6,079 nt of DNA from Treponema sp. (lineage in GTDB: Bacteria > Spirochaetota > Spirochaetia > Treponematales > Breznakiellaceae): positions 1-6,079 of the forward strand of contig JAIRLZ010000217.1 of assembly GCA_031259035.1 (NCBI GenBank), read 5' to 3'. Both the position numbers and the translations under genes were made by a program. The notes beneath the pieces are model-generated. The model did no database searches. It had not been told where the DNA came from and saw nothing but the letters and a program-made list of their open reading frames with translations. Positions 1 through 5,857 of this stretch are shown here, piece by piece. The number at the start of each line of letters is the position of its first letter. Positions within the stretch are counted from its first letter, which is position 1.

Positions 1-791
1 ACAACAAAATTATTGAAACCATTGAGAGCTTCAACCTCTCTGGGAAAGCCGTGAATATTGCGAAGATCGCCATCAAGGACGCCGAAATTCAGGCTGTTCA
101 GGAATACGCCAACATTGTCTCGATAAAACGGTTAAGCTACAACGATCATGGTCCGGTTCATATGAGAACCGTGGTCCTTAACGCGCTTTTTATGATGAAA
201 ATTTTGAGGAACGCGAATGTCAAGATGAGTCTTGAACGTGAAGAAGCCGGCGTGTTTGAAGACAGCCTTATCGCGGTGTCGCTCGCCGGTTTTCTCCATG
301 ACATCGGCATGAGTGTGGGGCGTCATGATCACGAACTGCACAGCGCGTATATGGCGTACCCCATCCTCGACCGGCTCCTTGCCAAAGAATTTTCGGAAAG
401 CGACATACAAAGGCGGGTTGCGATCCGTTCCCTCGCGCTCGAAGCGATTTCCGGACACATGGGCAACCGCTCGGTCTATTCCCTGGAAGCGGGGATCGTT
501 CTCATTGCGGACGGCTGCGATATGACCAAGGGGCGCGCCCGCATCCCCATGTTCCTTGCCGGCGCGCCCAAAGTGGGTGATATTCACCGGTATTCAGCCA
601 ATTCCATCGAAAATGTACATATTTTGAAAGGAAATGAACACCCCATACGCATTGAGGTTGAAATGTCAAGCGAGGTTGGGCTTTTCCAGATAGAAGAGGT
701 GCTGCTTGGCAAGATTTCGGCGAGCCCCGCCAAAGGCTTGGTTGAGCTTTACGCGCTGGTGCGAGGCGAACAGCCAAAGCGGTATTTGTGA
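1..791 (+). CDS. HD-domain metal-dependent phosphohydrolase, 5' end outside window
   Basis: A probable metal-dependent phosphohydrolase of the HD superfamily. Counting from a GTG at 51, the metal-ligand pattern is visible: His37 in NDHGPVH, the His83-Asp84 doublet in FLHDIGM, further histidines at 92, 94, 97 and 136 (SGHMG), and a late Asp154 in LIADGCD. HD proteins of this kind hydrolyse phosphomonoesters or nucleotides; the substrate here cannot be told. No sensor, nucleotide-cyclase or relA synthetase domain is seen, and no signal peptide or membrane segment, so it is probably cytosolic. The start is uncertain. The frame stays open to base 3, and those 16 codons read as a plausible helical lead-in (NKIIETIESFNLSGKA), while the GTG at 51 has only a weak GGGAAA ahead of it. 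I therefore treat the gene as cut at its 5' end. It ends in TGA at 789-791, 21 bases before the peroxidase ATG, so the two are probably one transcript. Confidence 0.8.
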   Translation, partial: NKIIETIESFNLSGKAVNIAKIAIKDAEIQAVQEYANIVSIKRLSYNDHGPVHMRTVVLNALFMMKILRNANVKMSLEREEAGVFEDSLIAVSLAGFLHDIGMSVGRHDHELHSAYMAYPILDRLLAKEFSESDIQRRVAIRSLALEAISGHMGNRSVYSLEAGIVLIADGCDMTKGRARIPMFLAGAPKVGDIHRYSANSIENVHILKGNEHPIRIEVEMSSEVGLFQIEEVLLGKISASPAKGLVELYALVRGEQPKRYL

Positions 792-800
792 GGATTGTAT

Positions 801-812
801 CGGAGGCAGGTT
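801..812 (+). promoter_or_regulatory. Ribosome binding site that fixes the peroxidase start
   Basis: CGGAGG at 801-806 lies six bases before the ATG at 813. The frame also opens at a TTG at 795, but a start there would put this Shine-Dalgarno sequence inside the coding region and add six residues (MYRRQV) not expected in the family. The ATG at 813 is therefore preferred. Confidence 0.75.
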
Positions 813-1316
813 ATGGGTATATACGATTATACAGTGACGGACAATAAGGGACAGGCGGTTTCGCTTGACGCCTTCGCCGGCAAGGTTCTGTTGATTGTCA
901 ACACCGCTACGGGGTGCGGATTCACCCCGCAGTATAAAGGGTTGCAACAGCTCTACGAGACCTTTTCCGGGCGCGGCGAGAGACGTTGCGAGAGACGCTT
1001 TGAAATTCTTGATTTCCCCTGCAACCAGTTTGGCGGCCAGGCGCCGGGTACGGATGAGGAAATCGAGCGATTTTGCGCCGTGCGGTACCACACCACTTTC
1101 CCGCGATTCGCCAAAATTGAGGTGAACGGCGGCAACGCAAGCCCTCTCTATACGTATCTGAAATCGCGGCAAACGGGCGTTCTAACGCCGGACATCAAGT
1201 GGAATTTCACCAAATTTCTGGTTGACCGGCATGGCAATGTAACGGCGCGTTTCGCGCCAACCGAGAAACCTGAAGCGCTCGTAAAAGAAATCGAAAAATT
1301 GTTGGAAGCGCCGTAG
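813..1316 (+). CDS. gpx: Glutathione peroxidase family protein, cysteine type (probably thioredoxin-dependent)
   Basis: A 167-residue thiol peroxidase of the GPx family that reduces hydrogen or organic peroxides in the cytosol. The family motifs occur in order: TGCGFTPQY with the peroxidatic Cys35, FPCNQFGGQAPGT with Gln72, and WNFTKFLVD with Trp130-Asn131. Together these give the Cys/Gln/Trp/Asn catalytic tetrad. The active-site codon at 915-917 is TGC, not TGA, so this is the cysteine form rather than the selenoprotein form. Cys88 in RFCAVRY matches the position of the resolving cysteine in yeast Gpx3-like two-Cys enzymes, which use thioredoxin despite the family name; that reductant is inferred. 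No signal peptide is seen. One oddity: between GRG (residues 53-55) and FEILDF (63-68), where family members normally run straight on, there are seven extra residues, ERRCERR, encoded by a near-duplicated 12-bp unit. The stop is TAG at 1314-1316. The gene follows the HD gene closely, and 1435-1459 could be its terminator. Confidence 0.92.
   Translation: MGIYDYTVTDNKGQAVSLDAFAGKVLLIVNTATGCGFTPQYKGLQQLYETFSGRGERRCERRFEILDFPCNQFGGQAPGTDEEIERFCAVRYHTTFPRFAKIEVNGGNASPLYTYLKSRQTGVLTPDIKWNFTKFLVDRHGNVTARFAPTEKPEALVKEIEKLLEAP
976..999 (+). repeat. 12-bp tandem duplication inside the peroxidase gene
   Basis: GCGAGAGACGTT (976-987) is followed directly by GCGAGAGACGCT (988-999), matching at 11 of 12 positions. 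In frame the two units contribute the ERR-C-ERR stretch that is extra relative to the usual GPx sequence. The length is a multiple of three, so the reading frame is kept. Confidence 0.8.
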
Positions 1317-1323
1317 GCGCTTA

Positions 1324-1422
1324 GGAGCTGTTCAGAAACAAAATGCACAGCATGTTGTTTTAATTGCTTACGCAATTAGGAAATAACATGACCAAACGGT
1401 CATGTTATTTCTGAACGGTTCC
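1324..1422. mobile_element. MITE-like palindromic element with terminal inverted repeats
   Basis: The left end, read 1323-1345 on the plus strand, and the right end, read 1423-1401 on the minus strand, agree at 19 of 23 positions. The shared core is GTTCAGAAA. The element is flanked by TTA on each side (1321-1323 and 1423-1425), which could be a 3-bp target duplication. Inside are a perfect 13-bp stem (1381-1393 with 1398-1410, loop AAAC) and a 7-bp hairpin (1361-1367 with 1372-1378, loop TTAC). A further copy of CATGTTRTTT sits at 1351-1360. There is no room for a transposase, so if mobile it would be a non-autonomous element moved in trans. End sequence and short TSD are reminiscent of IS5-family ends, but that assignment is inference. 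It sits between the peroxidase stop and the probable terminator. Confidence 0.5.
1380..1411. other. Perfect 14-bp stem-loop within the MITE-like element
   Basis: The arms are 1380-1393 and 1398-1411 with a four-base loop AAAC. No T-run follows on either strand, so it is not a standard intrinsic terminator, although such a strong hairpin could still affect RNA stability or transcription between the convergent genes. Its left arm can also pair with 1351-1360 in a longer alternative hairpin enclosing 1361-1378, so two mutually exclusive folds are possible. Confidence 0.6.
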
Positions 1423-1434
1423 TTATGTTGGAGG

Positions 1435-1459
1435 GCGCGGGGTGGCAGCCCGCGCTTTT
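1435..1459 (+). terminator. Probable intrinsic terminator of the HD-peroxidase transcript
   Basis: GCGCGGG (1435-1441) pairs perfectly with CCCGCGC (1449-1455) around a seven-base loop, and is followed by TTTT at 1456-1459. This is a plausible plus-strand rho-independent terminator about 120 bases after the peroxidase stop, with the MITE-like element in between. The T-run is short, hence moderate confidence. Read on the minus strand there is no T-run, so it would not obviously end the converging operon. Confidence 0.55.
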
Positions 1460-1482
1460 CATTTCAAATCAATCAAGGCGTT

Positions 1483-1514
1483 GCAATCTCCCGCGGTTCC
1501 CCGCAATCTCCCGC
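1483..1514 (+). repeat. Two-copy 12-bp direct repeat in the convergent gap
   Basis: GCAATCTCCCGC occurs at 1483-1494 and again at 1503-1514, separated by eight C/G-rich bases, giving a 20-bp period. It lies just downstream of the minus-strand operon's last stop codon. Two copies are too few for an array of any known type. No function is apparent. The rest of this gap shows nothing more. Confidence 0.6.
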
Positions 1515-1520
1515 CCCGCT

Positions 1521-1808
1521 TCAAGTAAACAATTTGTCAAACGCCGTCCGCGCCTCAGTCGAAGCGGAAGCCGCTCGTGAAGCGGCGCTCGCCTCGCGGA
1601 ATTTCGGATCAAGCGCGAACCAATCGCAGAAATTCGCCCGCTCCCTGTCAGACACATTCTCGGCGCCGCTTTCAGCGCATTCGCGGCTTTTCGGCAGAAA
1701 GAATTTACAATGTCTGCATACGCGCAGGTCTTTTCCGCAAACGCCGCATCTGAACGAGCGTCCAATCGGCTCGGCTTCAACAACAGGCGATCCGCAATAC
1801 CAACACAT
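1521..1808 (-). CDS. Small Cys-rich zinc-ribbon protein, last gene of the TRAP operon
   Basis: A 95-residue protein of unknown function. It has eight cysteines: Cys2-x2-Cys5 and Cys21-x2-Cys24 form one probable zinc ribbon (CWYCG, CGVCGK). Cys31-x2-Cys34 (CRHCKFF), Cys44 and Cys61 (ANFCDWF) could form a second site. The CRHC...ERANFCD pattern resembles short conserved bacterial zinc-ribbon proteins I recall without a known role. The last 30 or so residues are Ala/Ser-rich with charged residues and look poorly ordered. There is no signal peptide or membrane segment, so it is probably cytosolic. The start is the ATG at 1808-1806, with AGGAGGG (1818-1812) just ahead; this Shine-Dalgarno sequence overlaps the stop codon of the permease gene, eight bases upstream. 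That suggests translational coupling, but whether the protein acts in transport is unknown. Confidence 0.8.
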   Translation of the reverse strand: MCWYCGSPVVEAEPIGRSFRCGVCGKDLRVCRHCKFFLPKSRECAESGAENVSDRERANFCDWFALDPKFREASAASRAASASTEARTAFDKLFT

Positions 1809-1816
1809 ATTCCCTC

Positions 1817-3763
1817 CTATTTAAACAAAGACGGCAGGAATGTCGAAAACCACGGCACATATGTGACGAGAAGAGTCACGGCAAAACTGATGCTTAAAAA
1901 GGGCAGCACGTACCGGCAAATTGAGGTGAACGGTTTGTCGAAACGGTACGAAGCGAGGAAAAGGTTCATGCCCACAGGCGGCGTGAGAAAGCCGACCTCA
2001 AGGTTTATGATAAAAATGATGCCCAAATGCACCGGGTCTATGCCGAAAGCCGCGCCCAGCGGGGCGATCAGCGGCAGTACGATGAGTATGGCGGAGAAAA
2101 TATCCATGAGGCAGCCGACTACAAGCAAGGCTAGGTTCAGTAACAGCAGGAACACATATTTAGAATGAATCGTCCGCGCCAGCCAACGCGCGAAGTTTTC
2201 AGGCGCCTGAGTGTCCACAATATAGTAGGACAGCGCTTGGGCGATAGCCAGAATAGAGAGAATCCCGCCGATAATGGGGAGCGCCTTCCGCAATATTTTT
2301 ACGCAATCTTTTAACGTAATGTCGCGGTGAACGACCGCTTCCACGATAAACACATAGACCACCGCCACCGAACTGATTTCCAGCAAAGACAACGCGCCTG
2401 AAAAGTAACCGATAATCAAGATTAAAGGAAGCGAAATTTCAAAAATCGCGTCCTTAACCGACACGGCGGCGTTTCTCAGGTTGAATTTTTCAACTGGTAT
2501 CTTGGTTTTAATGGACGCGGCGATGCCAAAAATAATCATGGCGACAACAAGAATAACGCCCGGAAAGATGCCGCCGAGGAATACATGGATGATATTGGTC
2601 TGAAGCGTGGCGCCAACGAGGATTATCGGGATGCTGGGCGGAAAGAGCAGCCCGATGCTGCCCGCGGACGTCAACAGGCCGATAGAAAATTTCTCGTCAT
2701 ACCGCACATCTTTTAATATAGCCAGCAGAATCCCGCCCAGCGCCAGAATTGTAACGCCTGTGGCGCCGGTAAAGGTGGCGAAAAACGCGCAGATAACCAC
2801 CGTCGCTATGATCATGCCGCCCGGAAGCCAACTGAAAAGACTTTTGAACGTCGCCACCAATCTGTTTCCCGCTTTGCTTTCGGAAAGAAAAAAGCCGGTG
2901 AGAGTAAAAAGCGGTATGGCGATAAAGTTGTCGTTGGTAAGCGTCGCGTATATCTGATTGGCGACCAAATCCATTTCGCCGCCGGACGTTTCTATGAGAA
3001 TAAGAGACAAACCGCCGATGATGACAAAAAGCGGCGCGCCGATAAAAGCCGAAGCAAGCAGGATGATGACAACCGGAACCTTCAACGTAACGGCGATAGC
3101 ATAGCACATGTCAGTCAGGGCGTACACGCCGTCCGGCATGTCAAACCCCCACCAGAACTTTGCGAGAACCGGAAAAGCGGCGAGGATTCCGAAGAGAAAA
3201 GCCGCTATGGGGAACAGTTTTCCCCAGCCTTTGACCGGCGTTTGCAGCGCAAAACGCGCGGCCATAACCGTATACCCTAGGGGGATGACCGACGCGAACA
3301 CCGTATCCGGTATAAAACCGATCAAGGTTCCATCAAGCCATATCCTGATAAAGGCGAAGGAACTCAGCGCGATTACCGTCAGCGCCACAATCGACAGGCA
3401 GTTGTTGAAAATCGCCAATCGCCGTTTGACCGTTTCGCTTGAGAAATTCTGTACAATGGAAATCGACAGGTGGGACCTGTCCTTGGTTGTAAGCGTACCC
3501 GCGAAGATTCCGGTTGCCAAGAGCAGATGAGTGAGAACATCCGCTTCGCTTATGCTTAAGAACACCTCGAAAAACCGGTTGATCCACACCGGACCTTGGG
3601 AGACATGGGCAAAATATACGCCCGCCCCAATGCCAAGTATGGGAAACACTCCCAAACATATCACCGCCGTATAACAAATTGCCTGTTCAAGGGCGCATAA
3701 TGCGCCGCACAATGCGCCGCATAACGCGCCTTTTTCCCCCTGTAAAGCGCTTCCTTTCGACAT
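1817..3763 (-). CDS. tatQM: TRAP transporter fused permease, DctQ-DctM (TatQ-M type)
   Basis: A 648-residue inner-membrane protein that fuses the small (DctQ, about residues 25-205) and large (DctM, about 210-645) subunits of a TRAP transporter. The Q part has about four hydrophobic spans. The M part has many more, with the family signatures FATFTGATGVTILALGG (328-344), GSIGLLFPPSIP (368-379) and VGFLTPPVGMNLF (590-602). DctM subunits carry out ion-coupled (usually sodium) uptake of substrate delivered by a periplasmic binding protein. Fused QM proteins are common, and the Treponema TPAT permease is of this kind. The start is the ATG at 3763-3761, with AGGTGAGG (3776-3769) five bases ahead and overlapping the binding-protein stop codon; only seven bases separate the genes. 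An oddity is the N-terminus, where GALC occurs three times in a row (residues 12-23), coded by a 12-bp tandem repeat and not part of the DctQ fold. Confidence 0.95.
   Translation of the reverse strand: MSKGSALQGEKGALCGALCGALCALEQAICYTAVICLGVFPILGIGAGVYFAHVSQGPVWINRFFEVFLSISEADVLTHLLLATGIFAGTLTTKDRSHLSISIVQNFSSETVKRRLAIFNNCLSIVALTVIALSSFAFIRIWLDGTLIGFIPDTVFASVIPLGYTVMAARFALQTPVKGWGKLFPIAAFLFGILAAFPVLAKFWWGFDMPDGVYALTDMCYAIAVTLKVPVVIILLASAFIGAPLFVIIGGLSLILIETSGGEMDLVANQIYATLTNDNFIAIPLFTLTGFFLSESKAGNRLVATFKSLFSWLPGGMIIATVVICAFFATFTGATGVTILALGGILLAILKDVRYDEKFSIGLLTSAGSIGLLFPPSIPIILVGATLQTNIIHVFLGGIFPGVILVVAMIIFGIAASIKTKIPVEKFNLRNAAVSVKDAIFEISLPLILIIGYFSGALSLLEISSVAVVYVFIVEAVVHRDITLKDCVKILRKALPIIGGILSILAIAQALSYYIVDTQAPENFARWLARTIHSKYVFLLLLNLALLVVGCLMDIFSAILIVLPLIAPLGAAFGIDPVHLGIIFIINLEVGFLTPPVGMNLFLASYRFDKPFTSICRYVLPFLSISFAVTLLVTYVPWFSTFLPSLFK
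3695..3730 (-). repeat. Three 12-bp tandem units coding GALC-GALC-GALC
   Basis: On the plus strand the units are GCATAATGCGCC (3695-3706), GCACAATGCGCC (3707-3718) and GCATAACGCGCC (3719-3730), each differing from another by one or two bases. They encode residues 12-23 of the fused permease, giving a cysteine every four residues just before the first membrane span. Changes in copy number would keep the frame. Confidence 0.85.
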
Positions 3764-3770
3764 GAACGCC

Positions 3771-4802
3771 TCACCTGCGGTAATCTTGCAACAAGACGTT
3801 TATTTTGTTGTAAAGGAAGCGGTTGAATAGCCTGTCATTTGCCAACGCGGGGATTTTGCCTCCCACCTCATCGTACCACACCTGTTCCTGCGCGGGAGTA
3901 AGGGTTACGATGTTCAAGCCGTTTTTGCTCATAACCTGTACCGCTTCATCTTCAAGTTTGGTGATCGCGCCGCTGAATTCCCGTTCAATCCCTTTTGTAA
4001 TCGCAAGGAGTTTCGGTTTGTAGGCGTCATCGATCCTCCGCCACGTCTGCTGGTTGATAACGACGCCTCCCATGATGGGGGCGATGTTTAGGTTCAGCAT
4101 GTTCTTTGCGACGCCGAAAATCTGAGACGGAGCGGCGTACGCCGGCGTTTGGTACACCGCGTCTATCTTTCCATTGTTAAGCGATATTATTATGCTGTTA
4201 TAGTCGCTTGACTGCAATTGAAAGCCCATGGACTTAAACGCGGTGTTCATTACGGGTATTTCATTAAGGCTCCCGACAACCTGGGATTTAAGATCAGATG
4301 GAACGCGCACCGGATTCCTTGAAAATACTTTTAGCCAGCCGGATTTCGCCCACGCAAGCATGAGATAGTTTTTGTTGATTTCATTTTCAAGATCGGCTTT
4401 AACGGCGTTAAGCACATAGTCCAGTTCGTTGTCATTGCGGATAAAAAACGGCGCGCTCAGCGTAAGCACTTCCGGCGCAATGAGGCTCAAGCCGGCGGAG
4501 GTGAACACCGCGGCTTGAATCGTATTTCCCTTCAATTTACGCAATATGTCTTTCTCAATAGATCCAAGCTGCCCTCCATGGTACACGGAAACCACGACCT
4601 GCCCGTTGGTCACATTGTACCATTCTTTGGCGAGACGGTCCAACGCCCTGCTCCAGTCGGTGTTGTCGGGAATGATGGACGCCAGCTTTATTTCAACAAC
4701 AGAGCCTTTTCTCTGGGCGAAGAGCGGCGCGGACGCCATCACACAGACCGCAAGCGCCACGAAAAGCATGTGCGCATTATACCTGAAACGATTCTTTTTC
4801 AT
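3771..4802 (-). CDS. tatP: TRAP transporter periplasmic substrate-binding protein, DctP family (TatP type)
   Basis: A 343-residue extracytoplasmic binding protein that captures ligand and hands it to the QM permease. Residues 1-29 are a signal peptide: a basic start (MKKNRFR), a hydrophobic core and a likely signal peptidase I cut in PLFA-QRKG. There is no lipobox cysteine, so the mature protein should be soluble in the periplasm. The mature part has the DctP layout: IKLASIIPDNTDWSRAL (38-54), VSVYHGGQLGSIEKDI (71-86), LTLSAPFFI (113-121), SGWLKVFSRNPVRVPSDLK (154-172), and a helical C-terminus. The usual DLKGLKIRV segment, whose Arg binds the ligand carboxylate, reads DLKSQVVGS (170-178), with Gly177 at the Arg position. 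Start: ATG at 4802-4800, with AAGGAG (4813-4808) five bases ahead. It lies 28 bases after the TatT stop and seven bases before the permease. Confidence 0.93.
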   Translation of the reverse strand: MKKNRFRYNAHMLFVALAVCVMASAPLFAQRKGSVVEIKLASIIPDNTDWSRALDRLAKEWYNVTNGQVVVSVYHGGQLGSIEKDILRKLKGNTIQAAVFTSAGLSLIAPEVLTLSAPFFIRNDNELDYVLNAVKADLENEINKNYLMLAWAKSGWLKVFSRNPVRVPSDLKSQVVGSLNEIPVMNTAFKSMGFQLQSSDYNSIIISLNNGKIDAVYQTPAYAAPSQIFGVAKNMLNLNIAPIMGGVVINQQTWRRIDDAYKPKLLAITKGIEREFSGAITKLEDEAVQVMSKNGLNIVTLTPAQEQVWYDEVGGKIPALANDRLFNRFLYNKINVLLQDYRR

Positions 4803-4830
4803 TTTTTCTCCTTAGTATTATGAAGTGAAT

Positions 4831-5799
4831 TCAGTCAAATTCTATTTCCTCATCGTCGAACCACGCATCATCGAGCCACTCGTCGTCAAGCCACTCGTCA
4901 TCGTCAATCCATTCGTCATCGCCGTATCCAATGAAGTAATCCTCTATGTTGTCAAGCAGATAGCGCGCCTTCCGCTGGTTGATGGTGTTCACCAGCCTGT
5001 TGTCCCTGTCCTTGTCCGGATCAATGGCAAGCGCCTTTTCAAGATTCATCTTGAAACCTTCGTAATCCTGATTCGGCTTGGCGACTGACTGGGCGTAGGA
5101 AATGTAGGGACCCGCTAGAAGTCCGCCGGATTTTTCCACCGCGAGCCTGAAATGCTCGTCTATCATTGACTTGTCGCCGACAAGCCCTTCGGGAAGCGAA
5201 GCGTAAAACAGGATGTAAAAATCGTCAATCGCCCCGCTGTTGAAGTCCGGGTCGAGTTCGTACGCCCTGTCTATCATAACCTCAAGGGCTTTTATTTTCA
5301 TCCCCAGGGCAAAATCCATCGGATTCAGCGAGTAGGCGCACAGGGATCCCGCCGTGATCCAGTAGAGGTACGCGGCGTCTTCCTTTACGGTACGCTCCAT
5401 AACAGCCCGCATGTTCTCAACATCGCCCGAATTGTAGGCTTCGGCGAAACCCGGATATTTCTTTTCAAGCCCCGCGTTGAGAATTTCAACGCCCCGCAGG
5501 TAATCGGCTCGCGCCCTGCTCTTTTCGGCTTCTTTCCTGTCGAACTCGTACGAAGGAAGCATATCCGCGGGACCCTGCACAAAGGCGTTGGCGTACATCA
5601 CGTACAGCGAGCCTGTTTCCAGAATCAGCGCCTCGTCATCAGGGGACTTTTCCAGCTTGCGTTCGTTTTTCTCCAGAACGCCCGGTATTTGTTTGCCTAT
5701 GAATTCGGGATTCGACGAGCGCATCGCCATAGTGGTGAGCGAGCATGAAGCCGCGAACAACGAAATGCCCGCGGCAAGCGCAAAACAGGTGACTTTCAT
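4831..5799 (-). CDS. tatT: TatT-family TPR-like lipoprotein partner of the TRAP transporter
   Basis: A 322-residue lipoprotein of the TRAP transporter TatT component family. In T. pallidum the homologue (Tp0956) is a helical, TPR-like trimer that associates with the binding protein; a role in ligand handling has been proposed. Residues 1-18 are a lipoprotein signal peptide ending in LFAASC, so Cys19 would be lipidated. The body is helical, with YLRGVEILNAGLEKKYPGF near residues 80-98 and TPR-like stretches such as MIDRAYELDPDF and NLEKALAIDPDK. The ATG at 5799-5797 is chosen over a TTG at 5859 because it places the signal peptide correctly at the N-terminus; GGAG at 5805-5802 is a rather close ribosome site. 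First gene of the operon. Unusual: residues 294-322 form an acidic tail of DDEW-like pentads (DDEWL, DDEWL, DDAWF) ending in EEIEFD. Confidence 0.92.
   Translation of the reverse strand: MKVTCFALAAGISLFAASCSLTTMAMRSSNPEFIGKQIPGVLEKNERKLEKSPDDEALILETGSLYVMYANAFVQGPADMLPSYEFDRKEAEKSRARADYLRGVEILNAGLEKKYPGFAEAYNSGDVENMRAVMERTVKEDAAYLYWITAGSLCAYSLNPMDFALGMKIKALEVMIDRAYELDPDFNSGAIDDFYILFYASLPEGLVGDKSMIDEHFRLAVEKSGGLLAGPYISYAQSVAKPNQDYEGFKMNLEKALAIDPDKDRDNRLVNTINQRKARYLLDNIEDYFIGYGDDEWIDDDEWLDDEWLDDAWFDDEEIEFD
4834..4920 (-). repeat. Degenerate 15-bp repeats coding the acidic-tryptophan tail of TatT
   Basis: The last 29 codons of the TatT gene consist of pentads of the form Asp-Asp-(Glu/Ala)-Trp-(Leu/Ile/Phe), preceded by DDEWID and finished by EEIEFD. 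On the plus strand this appears as repeated CCACTCGTC and CATCGTC blocks with a 15-base period. Copies differ at several positions, so the repeat is not brand new. Copy-number change would not shift the frame. Confidence 0.8.
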
Positions 5800-5834
5800 A
5801 TCTCCAGTATATAGCATTTTGCAAATTATGCAAG
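5800..5834 (-). promoter_or_regulatory. Candidate promoter and palindrome upstream of the TRAP operon
   Basis: Read on the minus strand, CATAAT (5830-5825) is a possible -10 box that would put the start of transcription near 5818 and leave a short leader containing GGAG. No good -35 box is seen at normal spacing. A second candidate, TTGCAT (5833-5828) with TATACT (5811-5806) 16 bases on, would start RNA at about the ATG. The -10 candidate lies in an inverted repeat, TTGCA (5819-5823) and TGCAA (5829-5833), which could be an operator. This is suggestive only. Confidence 0.3.
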
Positions 5835-5857
5835 GGCTGACTTTGTATAAGCGATGC

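Noticed and set aside
132..587. A 151-codon minus-strand open frame
   Set aside because: It lies wholly opposite the HD-domain gene, whose motifs are clear, and its own translation shows no family features.
795..812. TTG at 795 as the peroxidase start
   Set aside because: It would translate through the CGGAGG ribosome site and add residues not expected for the family; the ATG at 813 fits better.
915..917. Selenocysteine at the peroxidase active site
   Set aside because: The codon is TGC, so the residue is cysteine.
666..1172. A 168-codon minus-strand open frame opposite the HD and peroxidase genes
   Set aside because: It spans two well-supported plus-strand genes in antisense, has no recognisable domain and looks like a shadow frame.
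1306..1322. AAGCGCC/GGCGCTT hairpin across the peroxidase stop codon as a terminator
   Set aside because: The stem is good but no T-run follows and the loop is only three bases; the hairpin at 1435-1459 is a better candidate.
1483..1514. Beginning of a CRISPR array
   Set aside because: Only two 12-bp copies with an eight-base gap, no further units and no cas genes.
1402..1824. A 140-codon plus-strand open frame over the gap and zinc-ribbon gene
   Set aside because: It starts within the palindromic element, runs antisense to the Cys-rich gene and has no domain or ribosome site.
3108..3530. A 140-codon plus-strand open frame inside the permease region
   Set aside because: Antisense to the strongly supported DctQM gene; the composition is that of a reversed membrane protein gene.
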